A stretch of DNA of 17,243 nt from CAWUIO01 sp963922455 (lineage in GTDB: Bacteria; Bacteroidota; Bacteroidia; Cytophagales; Microscillaceae). Below, piece after piece: positions 8,096-15,107 of this stretch. Below the pieces are notes generated by a model, which saw nothing but the letters and a program-made list of their open reading frames with translations, did not search any database and was not told where the DNA came from. How positions within the stretch are numbered: the stretch's first letter is position 1; every line of letters starts with the position of its first letter. The translations under genes were made by a program, and so were the position numbers. The stretch is taken from NCBI GenBank assembly GCA_963922455.1, contig CAWUIO010000129.1, forward strand, positions 1-17,243, given 5' to 3'.

Positions 8096-8140
8096 TAAAC
8101 AGCCTCAGGGTAGATCTTTTTAGATTAAATCTCAAAAAAT

Positions 8141-8154
8141 CACAAGGACTTGTG
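8141..8154. promoter_or_regulatory. Candidate operator dyad before the ECF sigma gene
   Basis: CACAAG-GA-CTTGTG is a perfect 6-bp dyad, centred about 53 bases upstream of the sigma-factor ATG. Its position fits an operator near the promoter. No regulator in this window is an obvious binder, so this is inference from symmetry and position. Confidence 0.35.
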
Positions 8155-8200
8155 ACAATTCCTAAATTTTTGCTACTAATACTATAAAGCTTAGCTTATC

Positions 8201-8698
8201 ATGGAATTGAACAAGCAAAACTTTATTCAACTCATAAACGCAAACCGAGGCACGATTCGGAGCCTCTGTCAGGCCTATTTCCGTGGGGATGAAGATCAAA
8301 AAGATGCTTTCCAGGATATTATTCTACAATTATGGAAGTCATTTGAGTCCTATGAAGGCCGAGCTGCCGTCAATACCTGGATATATAAGGTAAGCCTGAA
8401 TACCCTCCTTACTAAAATTAGGAAAGAGAAAAAATCGGTGGCAGCTGAGCCGATAGATACTGGGCACTATTACATCTCACAAGCCAAAGCCGACGATCAC
8501 GTGGAGCTACTTTCTTTGATCCTGCAATCCCTGAAAGAAACAGACAAAGCCCTGGTTATCTTGCATTTAGAAGGCTATCAAAATAAAGAAATCGCTGATA
8601 TACTCAACTTGTCTCCCTCGAACGTTAGCACCCGCTTCAATCGCCTAAAAAACCATTTAAAATTAAAATTTAAGCCCAAACCCCATGAAACTAAATGA
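8201..8698 (+). CDS. ECF-type RNA polymerase sigma factor
   Basis: The 165-aa protein has the two-domain layout of group 4 (ECF) sigma factors. Sigma region 2 spans about residues 20-78 (DAFQDIILQLWKSFESYEG, then NTWIYKVSLNTLLTKIRK). Region 4 spans about 104-155, with a helix-turn-helix in GYQNKEIADILNLSPSNVS. The length is typical of the minimal family. ECF factors direct core polymerase to a small stress or envelope regulon and are usually held by a membrane anti-sigma factor. Here the next gene starts inside the end of this one and encodes a tiny membrane protein, so the two are probably translated together. Targets are unknown. A symmetric dyad at 8141-8154 lies upstream. Confidence 0.92.
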   Translation: MELNKQNFIQLINANRGTIRSLCQAYFRGDEDQKDAFQDIILQLWKSFESYEGRAAVNTWIYKVSLNTLLTKIRKEKKSVAAEPIDTGHYYISQAKADDHVELLSLILQSLKETDKALVILHLEGYQNKEIADILNLSPSNVSTRFNRLKNHLKLKFKPKPHETK

Positions 8699-8873
8699 TT
8701 TAAAACCGGCTTGGCAGCAAAGGAAGTTATCCCATGCCTTGAGCGAAATAGATGCCCATGAAATTCTGTCCATCATCGATTCCCCGCCGGTTGCCAAGAA
8801 AGCCCAGCTACCCCGGCTGCTCTTCAACCTGCTCTTGTTTATTGCCATTACCCTAGTTTGTCAAGGAGGATGA
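8685..8873 (+). CDS. 62-aa single-pass membrane protein linked to the ECF sigma factor
   Basis: The start codon at 8685 overlaps the end of the sigma gene by 14 bases, and the stop (8871-8873) overlaps the start of lgt. This is strong evidence of a translated, coupled frame. The N-terminal ~40 residues are soluble (MKLNDLKPAWQQRKLSHAL), and an L-K-x-x-W-Q-Q motif of this kind is seen, from memory, in small proteins behind Bacteroidota ECF genes. Residues ~43-59 are one hydrophobic segment, and the protein ends right after it with CQGG. It lacks any known anti-sigma domain. A role as a miniature membrane tether for the sigma factor is inferred from position only. It may be a shortened member of a longer family. 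Confidence 0.72.
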   Translation: MKLNDLKPAWQQRKLSHALSEIDAHEILSIIDSPPVAKKAQLPRLLFNLLLFIAITLVCQGG

Positions 8874-9697
8874 TGACGTACATCATATGGAATGTGGATC
8901 CCAACCTAATCGATGGCCTTGAGTTTTTGCGATGGTATGGCATCTGTTGGCTTATCGGTATGTACTTAGCCTACCAAATCATGGCTCATTTTTATAGACA
9001 AGAGAACATCCCAGATCAGGAACTAGACAGCTTTGTCTTCTACGCCGTGTTAGGAATAATAATCGGGGCCCGCCTGGGCCATGTCCTCTTTTACGACCCG
9101 GTATATTTCTGGGAGAATCCCATAGAAATACTTCCCATACGGATACACCCCAGCTTCCAGTTCACCGGATTAGCTGGCTTGGCTAGTCACGGAGGCGTAC
9201 TAGGGGCATTCATCGCTTTTTACCTTTACCACAGACGGTACCAAAGGGACTACCTTTGGGTCTTGGACCGGATAGCCATCGCCAGTTCTATTTTGTTTGC
9301 TTTCATACGCATAGGAAACCTGATGAACTCCGAGATCATTGGAAGCCCCTCTTCCCTAGCTTGGGCATTTATTTTTGTACGTGTGGATCTTATTCCCCGC
9401 CATCCGGCCCAGATTTATGAAGCCTTGGCCTACCTGTTTTCTGGTATCCTGCTATACGTTTTATGGAAAAAAACTCAGTTTGCCCAGGCCCGAGGGTTCA
9501 TATTTGGTCTTGGGGCCGCTTTGATGGCTAGCCAACGGTTCCTGATCGAGTTTCTCAAAGAAAATCAAGTGGCCTTCGAGGCGCAGCTTATTTTGAATAT
9601 GGGCCAGATGTTGAGTATCCCCTTGATTCTCTTAGGAGTTGCTATGATGATCTGGAGCCAAAGAGACCTCCTTCGTACAAAGGCCTTGAATTCCTGA
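8873..9697 (+). CDS. lgt: Prolipoprotein diacylglyceryl transferase
   Basis: Lgt moves a diacylglyceryl group from phosphatidylglycerol to the lipobox cysteine of prolipoproteins in the inner membrane. The 274-aa polytopic protein shows the family marks: RWYG near residue 20, GARLGHVLFYDP at ~65-76, HGG at 106-108, R-x-x-N in RIGNLMNSEIIG (Arg146, Asn149), RHPAQIYEA at 176-184, and a C-terminal RFLIEFLKE. About seven hydrophobic segments are visible. I chose ATG 8873 because AAGGAGG (8863-8869) lies just ahead and the ATG shares a base with the upstream stop (TGATG). ATG 8870 or TTG 8858 in the same frame are possible. It is the third gene of the sigma-factor unit. A weak inverted repeat (CACAAC/GTTGTG, 9698-9728) follows the stop but has no clean T-run. 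Confidence 0.93.
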   Translation: MTYIIWNVDPNLIDGLEFLRWYGICWLIGMYLAYQIMAHFYRQENIPDQELDSFVFYAVLGIIIGARLGHVLFYDPVYFWENPIEILPIRIHPSFQFTGLAGLASHGGVLGAFIAFYLYHRRYQRDYLWVLDRIAIASSILFAFIRIGNLMNSEIIGSPSSLAWAFIFVRVDLIPRHPAQIYEALAYLFSGILLYVLWKKTQFAQARGFIFGLGAALMASQRFLIEFLKENQVAFEAQLILNMGQMLSIPLILLGVAMMIWSQRDLLRTKALNS

Positions 9698-9883
9698 CAC
9701 AACGTACAAGCTAGGCAACCCAGTTGTGCGTGCCCTTCCCGCTTTTTGTGTGGCATCGCAAACCCAAGCCCCTACTTGCTCTTACCCTTGAGCTAAGTTC
9801 CTGTAAATTCCTAGGATTTGCTTAACTTGAAGAGCATGCATATCTTAGTTTGCCTTCCAAAGCTAAGCTTAAACCGTATTTAC

Positions 9884-10741
9884 ATGAACAGAGGACATTT
9901 TTTTGGATTTTTAATCTTTGTTTTATCATCATTAAGTATTTTTTCATTCATGGATAAACACCCTCACTCAAGCCCTGAAACAAAATCCTACGCAGCCGGA
10001 CCAGCATGGAAGCTGGTTTGGTCGGATGAATTTAATGCCCAAACCTTAGACGAAAATACGTGGAATAGGCAGGTAGTAAAAGCAGGGCGCTTCAATGAAG
10101 AATGGCAACGCTACACCCATAGGCCCGAAAATGCCTACATCGAGGATAGTTGTTTAGTGATCAAAGCCATCCACGAAAGCGGAACCCACGGCGAAGATCA
10201 GTACACTTCGGCCCGTTTAAATACGGCAGGCAAGCAAACTTGGAAATATGGCAAAATTGCCGCCCGCATAAAACTACCCTATGGCCGTGGCATCTGGCCA
10301 GCTTTCTGGATGCTGGGAGCCAATATCGATGAGAACGGTGGCGATACCCCCTGGCCACAATGCGGCGAAATTGACATACTCGAGCTCTACGGCACTCGAA
10401 ATGACGCCCTTATCGAGGCCAATTTGCATTATGCCGACCGATCGGGCTCTCACGCCCAAATGGGAGCCAAGGCTTACCATCTTGACCAGGGTACCTTTGC
10501 CGACGACTTTCATATCTTTGAGCTTGCCTGGGATGCCCAAGCAATTACATGGCTGGTGGACGGAAAAGAATTTGCCTCCCTTGACATATCCGGAGAAGAA
10601 TTTTCTGAATTTCACCGCGAATTTTTCATCCTTCTAAACATTGCCGTAGGCGGCACCTTCGCGGGCAGGCCCGACGCTAGTACTCCTTTTCCTCAATACA
10701 TGTATGTTGATTGGATCAGGGTGTATGAGAAAAAGGAGTAA
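9884..10741 (+). CDS. GH16 family glycoside hydrolase (laminarinase-type beta-glucanase)
   Basis: The 285-aa protein is one secreted GH16 jelly-roll domain with nothing appended. The catalytic motif is GEIDILELYG at 161-170. Glu162 is the nucleophile, Asp164 the helper and Glu167 the acid/base; the extra residue in E-x-D-x-x-E is the beta-bulge form typical of laminarinases and other endo-beta-1,3-glucanases. Further family blocks are KLVWSDEFN (43-51), ARLNTAGKQTWKYGK (110-124), GIWPAFWMLG (136-145) and a C-terminal VDWIRVYEKK. An N-terminal hydrophobic segment (about residues 5-22) acts as signal or anchor. I prefer ATG 9884 over the upstream in-frame ATG at 9818 because only the former puts the signal sequence at the N-terminus. 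No SusC/D genes lie next to it, so it is not in an obvious polysaccharide utilisation locus. Confidence 0.92.
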   Translation: MNRGHFFGFLIFVLSSLSIFSFMDKHPHSSPETKSYAAGPAWKLVWSDEFNAQTLDENTWNRQVVKAGRFNEEWQRYTHRPENAYIEDSCLVIKAIHESGTHGEDQYTSARLNTAGKQTWKYGKIAARIKLPYGRGIWPAFWMLGANIDENGGDTPWPQCGEIDILELYGTRNDALIEANLHYADRSGSHAQMGAKAYHLDQGTFADDFHIFELAWDAQAITWLVDGKEFASLDISGEEFSEFHREFFILLNIAVGGTFAGRPDASTPFPQYMYVDWIRVYEKKE

Positions 10742-10765
10742 TCTTATTATGTCTTCTTATGCCAC

Positions 10766-11320
10766 TTACCAGCCAAAGGGTAATTCTACAATCGTTTTAT
10801 CCCAAGCAATCATTAATTTGCCCATAAACTTTCCATCTTCTACCATTTGAATAGAAAAGGCCTCAAGCGTTTTGTCGGTTTGCCGGGAAGGGGCAATTAC
10901 CCGGATGGCATCGTTTTCCTCCTTATACCCATACGAGCCCCAATAATCCAAGTCTTTACTAAAGATGATGGTCCAATTACCTTCTGTCGGGATGGTAAAC
11001 AAGCTGTAGGTGCCAGCTTTAAGCATCTTTCCTCCAAAATTGATATCCTGGTAGAGTTTTACTTCGGTGGCTTCATTGGCCCCCGTTCTCCAAACCTTGC
11101 CATAGGGCACCAAACTCCCGAAGATCTCTCTGCCATTTTTTTGAGGGCGGTTATACACAATCTTGATCAGGGCTTTTTCGCCTTCTTTGCGATCGTGGGC
11201 AAAATTGTCAGGAAAATAGGCAATATCGGCCGGGCTACGGTCAATTCCTCGGAAGCTTTGAGAAAAAGAAAGGGCCGGTAGGCAAAGAAGCAAAATCAGT
11301 ACAAATCCTAATGTTTTCAT
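10766..11320 (-). CDS. DUF2911 domain secreted protein
   Basis: The 184-aa protein has a clear signal peptide (residues 1-21, ending SFSQ) and then a DUF2911 domain over nearly its whole length. Signature segments are YGKVWRTGANEAT (73-85) and KAGTYSLFTIP (101-111), followed by W-x-I-I-F and a late AWD. The family is abundant in Bacteroidota and is exported, but its biochemical role is not established. The gene is convergent with the GH16 gene, with only 24 bases between the stops and no clear terminator hairpin. Confidence 0.9.
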   Translation of the reverse strand: MKTLGFVLILLLCLPALSFSQSFRGIDRSPADIAYFPDNFAHDRKEGEKALIKIVYNRPQKNGREIFGSLVPYGKVWRTGANEATEVKLYQDINFGGKMLKAGTYSLFTIPTEGNWTIIFSKDLDYWGSYGYKEENDAIRVIAPSRQTDKTLEAFSIQMVEDGKFMGKLMIAWDKTIVELPFGW

Positions 11321-11471
11321 ATTCGTTTAGTGAGTTTAGCGTACGAAATACCTCATACAAAAGCGCATGATTTGGCTAAAACTAGTAAAAGTATTTATCA
11401 AAGAAGTACTTTAATAAGCTCCTTTTTTTCCTGTAAAGTAGGTTCAAAATCATATTCCCTAACCAAACACC

Positions 11472-11662
11472 TTGGGGCTTCCCCGCGCTAGTTTACTATT
11501 GAAATTGACATTGTTAAAGCGACCCTACTTCGTTGCAAATAATTTTCGCCCGCATCTTTCTGGGGTATTGGCAATGCCCCTAGGTTTTTCATATTTACAT
11601 TTTAAGGCAATTGGTTTCTGTTGGTTGAGGCATGAGAATGGCCATAAAGAGGCTAGCGCGGG
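11472..11662 (+). repeat. Atypical repeat copy D1: head and arm with expanded loop, no tail
   Basis: The head TTGGGGCTTCCCCGCGCTAG is the family head (core from 11472). Its last ten bases CCCGCGCTAG (11481-11490) are perfectly complementary to CTAGCGCGGG (11653-11662). The separation is 162 nt rather than the 33-37 nt of other copies. The conserved second half is not recognisable after the arm. The loop holds no convincing gene, but carries a tight hairpin at 11562-11580. It is either an element with an internal insertion or a rearranged copy. Confidence 0.6.
11562..11580. repeat. Tight hairpin inside the D1 loop
   Basis: GGGGTATTGGCAATGCCCC folds on itself: GGGG pairs with CCCC, one T-G wobble follows, then ATTG against CAAT. 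No T-run follows on either strand, so a simple terminator is unlikely. Function unknown. Confidence 0.5.
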
Positions 11663-11718
11663 CAAATGCGACCGGGCTATGGGGAAAATGCACTCCTTAG
11701 CAAATTTCTCTTTCAAAA

Positions 11719-11851
11719 GGCTGAGGGATAGAGCGGCCTGTTTGAGCCCGCCGCTGGTTTTTGCGGGGAGGCGGCGAGTAGCGAAAGCCCGACCCCGGCG
11801 TACGTTCTCCTAAAAAAAGGCAGTTATTGTAATCACCGGGGGCAGCCCCTG
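11719..11851 (-). repeat. Interspersed structured repeat, divergent copy D2
   Basis: This is a full 133-nt copy on the minus strand; its head starts 9 bases past the stop of the AlkD-like gene and has the same orientation as that gene. The head reads GGGGCTGCCCCCGGTG and the arm CGCCGGGG. Both differ from other copies, yet still form 8 pairs (including one T-G) across a 33-nt interior. The second half keeps TCGGGCT, GCTACTCGC, GGCTCAAACAGGCCG and ATCCCT. Its inner hairpin has changed to CTCGCCGC against GCGGCGGG. It is inverted relative to D1. Confidence 0.8.
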
Positions 11852-11860
11852 AGACACCAT

Positions 11861-12574
11861 TTAACAGCGGGCGTATTTCTTTTTGCGCCCTAAACGTCCC
11901 ATTTTGACTACTTTTTGGATAAATTCGGTAGCAACAGGTACTTTACAGGCGGTACTGCCCATATTTACGGAGACTTTACCAATTTTTTCGGCCACTTCGA
12001 GGGCCATGGTATGTAAGGGCAGCACCGAACACCCTAGGGCAATGACAAAGCCGTTCATCACATAGCGCACCCGGTTGGGGGCCTCATGAATTCCTTCCGC
12101 AATCTGAGTTAAATAGGCTTGAATTTCCTCCAAGGGAAGTTCTTCATTGGGGCACATGGAGATATAATTGGCCAGGGCCGACCATCCGGCAGTGGCTACC
12201 ATCTCTTCTGATGAGTTAATCCACTCCTTGCCTATTGTCCAGGCATGGGGCGTTTCGGCGGCTAATTGCCCCACAGTATACTCACTGAGCATATACCAAT
12301 ACGCCTGATGGGCCCAGCGGTCTAGGTCTTCCTTGCGCATGGTTTGGGCATCGGCCATGAGCCCAGCTAGGTACATGGCATCCGAATTTCCGGTTTCGTA
12401 GAGGGCTAGGGCGAGCGGGTGATTTTTCTTTTCCCGCTTCAGGATTTTTTTAAGGTCCCCTACTTTTACTCCAAAAAAGGGTTCCTGGGCTCCGTGCCGC
12501 ATGAGTATTGTTTTGGATTTATCACTTCCCATGGAGCGAAGCTCTTCTATGATGTTTTCTACCTGTTCGGTCAT
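11861..12574 (-). CDS. AlkD-like DNA alkylation repair protein (HEAT-like repeats)
   Basis: The 237-aa all-helical protein matches the DNA alkylation repair family (AlkC/AlkD superfamily), whose members remove N3- or N7-alkylated purines. Markers are the N-terminal M-R-H-G-A-Q-E-P-F-F-G-V-K-V block (residues 25-38) and helices around WAHQAYWYMLSEYTVGQL (87-104). The W-x3-EEMVATAGWSAL region (~118-133) follows, and the tail is basic, ending GRLGRKKKYARC. The size is normal. It acts in the cytoplasm on DNA. No other repair gene is adjacent, so it looks monocistronic. Its 3' end runs directly into repeat copy D2. Whether it keeps glycosylase activity cannot be read without aligning the catalytic Trp/Asp positions. 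Confidence 0.87.
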   Translation of the reverse strand: MTEQVENIIEELRSMGSDKSKTILMRHGAQEPFFGVKVGDLKKILKREKKNHPLALALYETGNSDAMYLAGLMADAQTMRKEDLDRWAHQAYWYMLSEYTVGQLAAETPHAWTIGKEWINSSEEMVATAGWSALANYISMCPNEELPLEEIQAYLTQIAEGIHEAPNRVRYVMNGFVIALGCSVLPLHTMALEVAEKIGKVSVNMGSTACKVPVATEFIQKVVKMGRLGRKKKYARC

Positions 12575-12733
12575 AGGTCTGTTCGTTTACGTTTTCTACT
12601 TCAAGTATCTGCATTAGTGAATATAAATTCAAGAGTTCTCCTAATTTTCTTGTATAAAATTTTGCTAAAAAAAAAGAGAAGAAAAGCTTTTTTTCTGTCT
12701 TGGAAAACATGTATACACTTTTGATGCCTTGCC

Positions 12734-12741
12734 TAGATTTG
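12734..12741 (+). promoter_or_regulatory. Possible Bacteroidota -7 box for the first LruC gene
   Basis: TAGATTTG is an exact match to the Bacteroidota TAnnTTTG -7 consensus, 122 bases before the ATG at 12864. No TTG sits at the usual ~19-nt distance upstream, so the call is weak. The rest of the 12575-12863 gap is A/T-rich with nothing else recognisable. Confidence 0.3.
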
Positions 12742-12863
12742 GCCTGAATTAGGCTATTCCTAGGATATTCCCCTTTATCTTACCTAGTCAAGTCAAATCC
12801 CAATAGCCAGCAACATATGATTCACTTTGAGAGTTAATCTAACAAAAGGAAAACTGACTCAAA

Positions 12864-14930
12864 ATGAAAACACCATTCCAGTTCCAAACACACACTTGGG
12901 TATTACTTGCCCTACTATTCAGCCTTTACAATTGCCGCCCTATGTTGGAAGATCCGATGCAGGATGGCGATATTCCTAGCGATGCCTCCAATGAGCTATT
13001 GGGAGGCATTGCCCCTCCAGATGGTTTTACTTTCCAGATGGATCATCAGGTCTCTTTCACTATTACCGTAAAATCGGATGATGATCTGCCTTTGGAGAAT
13101 GTAGACTTAAAATTTTATACTGCCCACCCCGACTCAAGTGGTCATTTATTATTTAGTGGTACCAGTAATAGCCAAGGTATATTTCAGATCGACTATACCC
13201 TGCCCCAATATTTAGAGACCGTGTACATGAGCACGGATTATTTAGGCCTTATACCGGAGCATTATTTGTCAGTTGCTGATGGAAATGTCTCTTATCTATT
13301 ACAAAATAAACGTTTTGCCCAAGCCAAGACCAAGTCGGCAGTATCGGGAGGTGTTCGTTTAAAAAGCAATGGTTACCATTATATGGGAAGCTATAATTCA
13401 TTGGGGGTGCCAACTTATCTGGTAGAGCAAGATCAAACGGTTACGCAAGATCTATTGGATGTAGTCAACCAAAGCCTCCCAGAAGGTTTCCCGGTGCCTA
13501 CGTATAATCCTCAATACATCGACAATAATGTCAATCCCAATACTGTTTTGGTCGATTCGGCTGAGTTATGGATTACTTTTGTCCACGAAGGGGCGGGTTT
13601 TAAGAATGCCATAGGCTACTATACCTACCCTAGCGATAATCCACCCGCCACCCGGGACGATATCGACAGTTTGCATATTATCTTCCCAAATTCTTCTTAC
13701 TATCAGTCGGGTGGAGGTTTATTTCCCGGAAACAAGGTGTATTTGGGTAACTTCTCAGCAGGAACCACCGTGGCTTGGTTTTTAGTGCCCAATGGTTGGG
13801 ACGGAAGTGAGGTGTCGCGCAATGCCCAGGATACAAAATTTTCCGATAAGCAGTTAAACACTTTCACTTCTTCGGAATATCAAAACCACGTTATATTGCT
13901 CAACGACGATGTACGAAAAGTACTTCTTTTGGGGTTTGAAGATATTAATAGGCCCGGGGGAGATAATGATTTTAATGATGCAGTCTTTTTCATAACCGTG
14001 AGCCCCTACGAGGCTATTTCTACCACAAATTTGGTAAGTACCACAACAGCAGAGGATGGTTTGGATACCGATGGGGATGGTATCCAGGATACGTATGACG
14101 ATTATCCCAATGATCCGGATAAGGCCTTTAATTTATTTGCTCCTGCCCAAGATGTATGGGCAAGCTTAGCTTTTGAAGATTTGTGGCCTAGCCGGGGGGA
14201 TTACGATTTTAATGATGTAGTCGTAGATTACAATTACGCTTTTGTTACCAATGCGGCCCAGGAGGTGATTGAGATAGAAGCCAACTTTAGCCTAAGAGCC
14301 GTAGGAGCCGCGTATAGCAATGGTTTTGGAATAGAATTGGACGTAGCTCCCAGTATGATTAGTTCGGTAGAAGGATCTTATCTTACCGAATCCTATATCA
14401 ACCTCTCCGCCAACGGTACTGAAGCCGGACAATCCAAATCGGTTATTATTGTATTTGACAATGCCCACACGGCTTTCGGTAAAAATAGAGGGGCCATAAT
14501 CAACACCCGGGGCAGCTCACCCGTGGATAATACAGTGCCATTTCAAATCAAAATCAAGCTGAATCAACCCATCTCCTTGAACGATTTAGGCAATGCCCCT
14601 TATAATCCTTTCATTATCGTGGACGGGGTACGAGGCCACGAAGTCCACTTGATGGGCCATACCCCTACCGACTTGGTAGACCAAAGTCTATTTGGAACCT
14701 CCGTAGATGTGAGTGATCCCAATACCGGGGTATACTATCAAACCCAAGAAAACTTGCCCTTTGCCTTGCATATGCCCCTTAGCTTTGATTATCCTTTGGA
14801 AAAAATTGCGATTAATCAAGGCTACATGCACTTTGTCACTTGGGCCAACAGTGGGGGACTCTTGTACCCAGATTGGTACTTATCTAAGACCAATTACCGA
14901 GACGATTCTCAACTCTTTGTGGGTAACTAA
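12864..14930 (+). CDS. LruC/DUF4114 domain lipoprotein, first tandem copy
   Basis: The 688-aa protein starts with a lipoprotein signal peptide whose lipobox ends LYNC (Cys24), so it should be lipidated by Lgt and anchored to the envelope. After an acidic linker, residues ~50-135 form an Ig-like or carboxypeptidase-regulatory-like module. Residues ~352-388 hold the DUF4114 signature (GFEDINRPGGDNDFNDAVFF). Residues ~400-420 are a thrombospondin type 3-like calcium motif (DTDGDGIQDTYDDYP). Residues ~430-680 are the LruC domain, with DYDFNDVVVDYNY and LSANGTEAGQ. LruC is named after a Leptospira outer-membrane lipoprotein; its molecular role is unknown. A strong intrinsic terminator follows the stop. 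The next gene is a paralogue over the entire length. Confidence 0.92.
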   Translation: MKTPFQFQTHTWVLLALLFSLYNCRPMLEDPMQDGDIPSDASNELLGGIAPPDGFTFQMDHQVSFTITVKSDDDLPLENVDLKFYTAHPDSSGHLLFSGTSNSQGIFQIDYTLPQYLETVYMSTDYLGLIPEHYLSVADGNVSYLLQNKRFAQAKTKSAVSGGVRLKSNGYHYMGSYNSLGVPTYLVEQDQTVTQDLLDVVNQSLPEGFPVPTYNPQYIDNNVNPNTVLVDSAELWITFVHEGAGFKNAIGYYTYPSDNPPATRDDIDSLHIIFPNSSYYQSGGGLFPGNKVYLGNFSAGTTVAWFLVPNGWDGSEVSRNAQDTKFSDKQLNTFTSSEYQNHVILLNDDVRKVLLLGFEDINRPGGDNDFNDAVFFITVSPYEAISTTNLVSTTTAEDGLDTDGDGIQDTYDDYPNDPDKAFNLFAPAQDVWASLAFEDLWPSRGDYDFNDVVVDYNYAFVTNAAQEVIEIEANFSLRAVGAAYSNGFGIELDVAPSMISSVEGSYLTESYINLSANGTEAGQSKSVIIVFDNAHTAFGKNRGAIINTRGSSPVDNTVPFQIKIKLNQPISLNDLGNAPYNPFIIVDGVRGHEVHLMGHTPTDLVDQSLFGTSVDVSDPNTGVYYQTQENLPFALHMPLSFDYPLEKIAINQGYMHFVTWANSGGLLYPDWYLSKTNYRDDSQLFVGN

Positions 14931-14944
14931 GTAGCTGAAATTAC

Positions 14945-14984
14945 AAAAATCCCTTCTCAGAAATCATGAGAGGGGATTTTTTTT
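14945..14984 (+). terminator. Strong rho-independent terminator
   Basis: AATCCCTTCTC (14948-14958) pairs over 11 bp (one G-T) with GAGAGGGGATT (14968-14978) around a 9-nt loop, and the right arm runs into eight T residues. The leading A-run lets the stem extend further. It starts 14 bases after the first LruC stop and separates the tandem paralogues into two transcription units. Confidence 0.92.
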
Positions 14985-15107
14985 GGAATCATAGCAAAAC
15001 AAGAAAGCCTACATACATGACATACGTAAAGCCTTAACCAAGCTTGTAACAACTGGTAAGCTGAAAAATAGTACCAAGAGGGGTAGACAAATTAATACAT
15101 TTCAGCT

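Noticed and set aside
9698..9728. Terminator after lgt (CACAAC/GTTGTG)
   Set aside because: The stem is only 6 bp with a 19-base loop, and no T-run follows directly.
11525..11716. 63-codon minus-strand frame inside the D1/D2 region
   Set aside because: No homology recognised, no leader signal; it overlaps structured repeat sequence.
11472..11813. 113-codon plus-strand frame
   Set aside because: It begins in the D1 head and ends in inverted D2. Composition is unlike a real protein and the frame depends on the repeats.
2861..11851. CRISPR-like or integron array suggested by constant-length variable interiors
   Set aside because: Copies are kilobases apart, not in tandem, and no cas or integrase gene is present. 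The resemblance is only in the length constraint.
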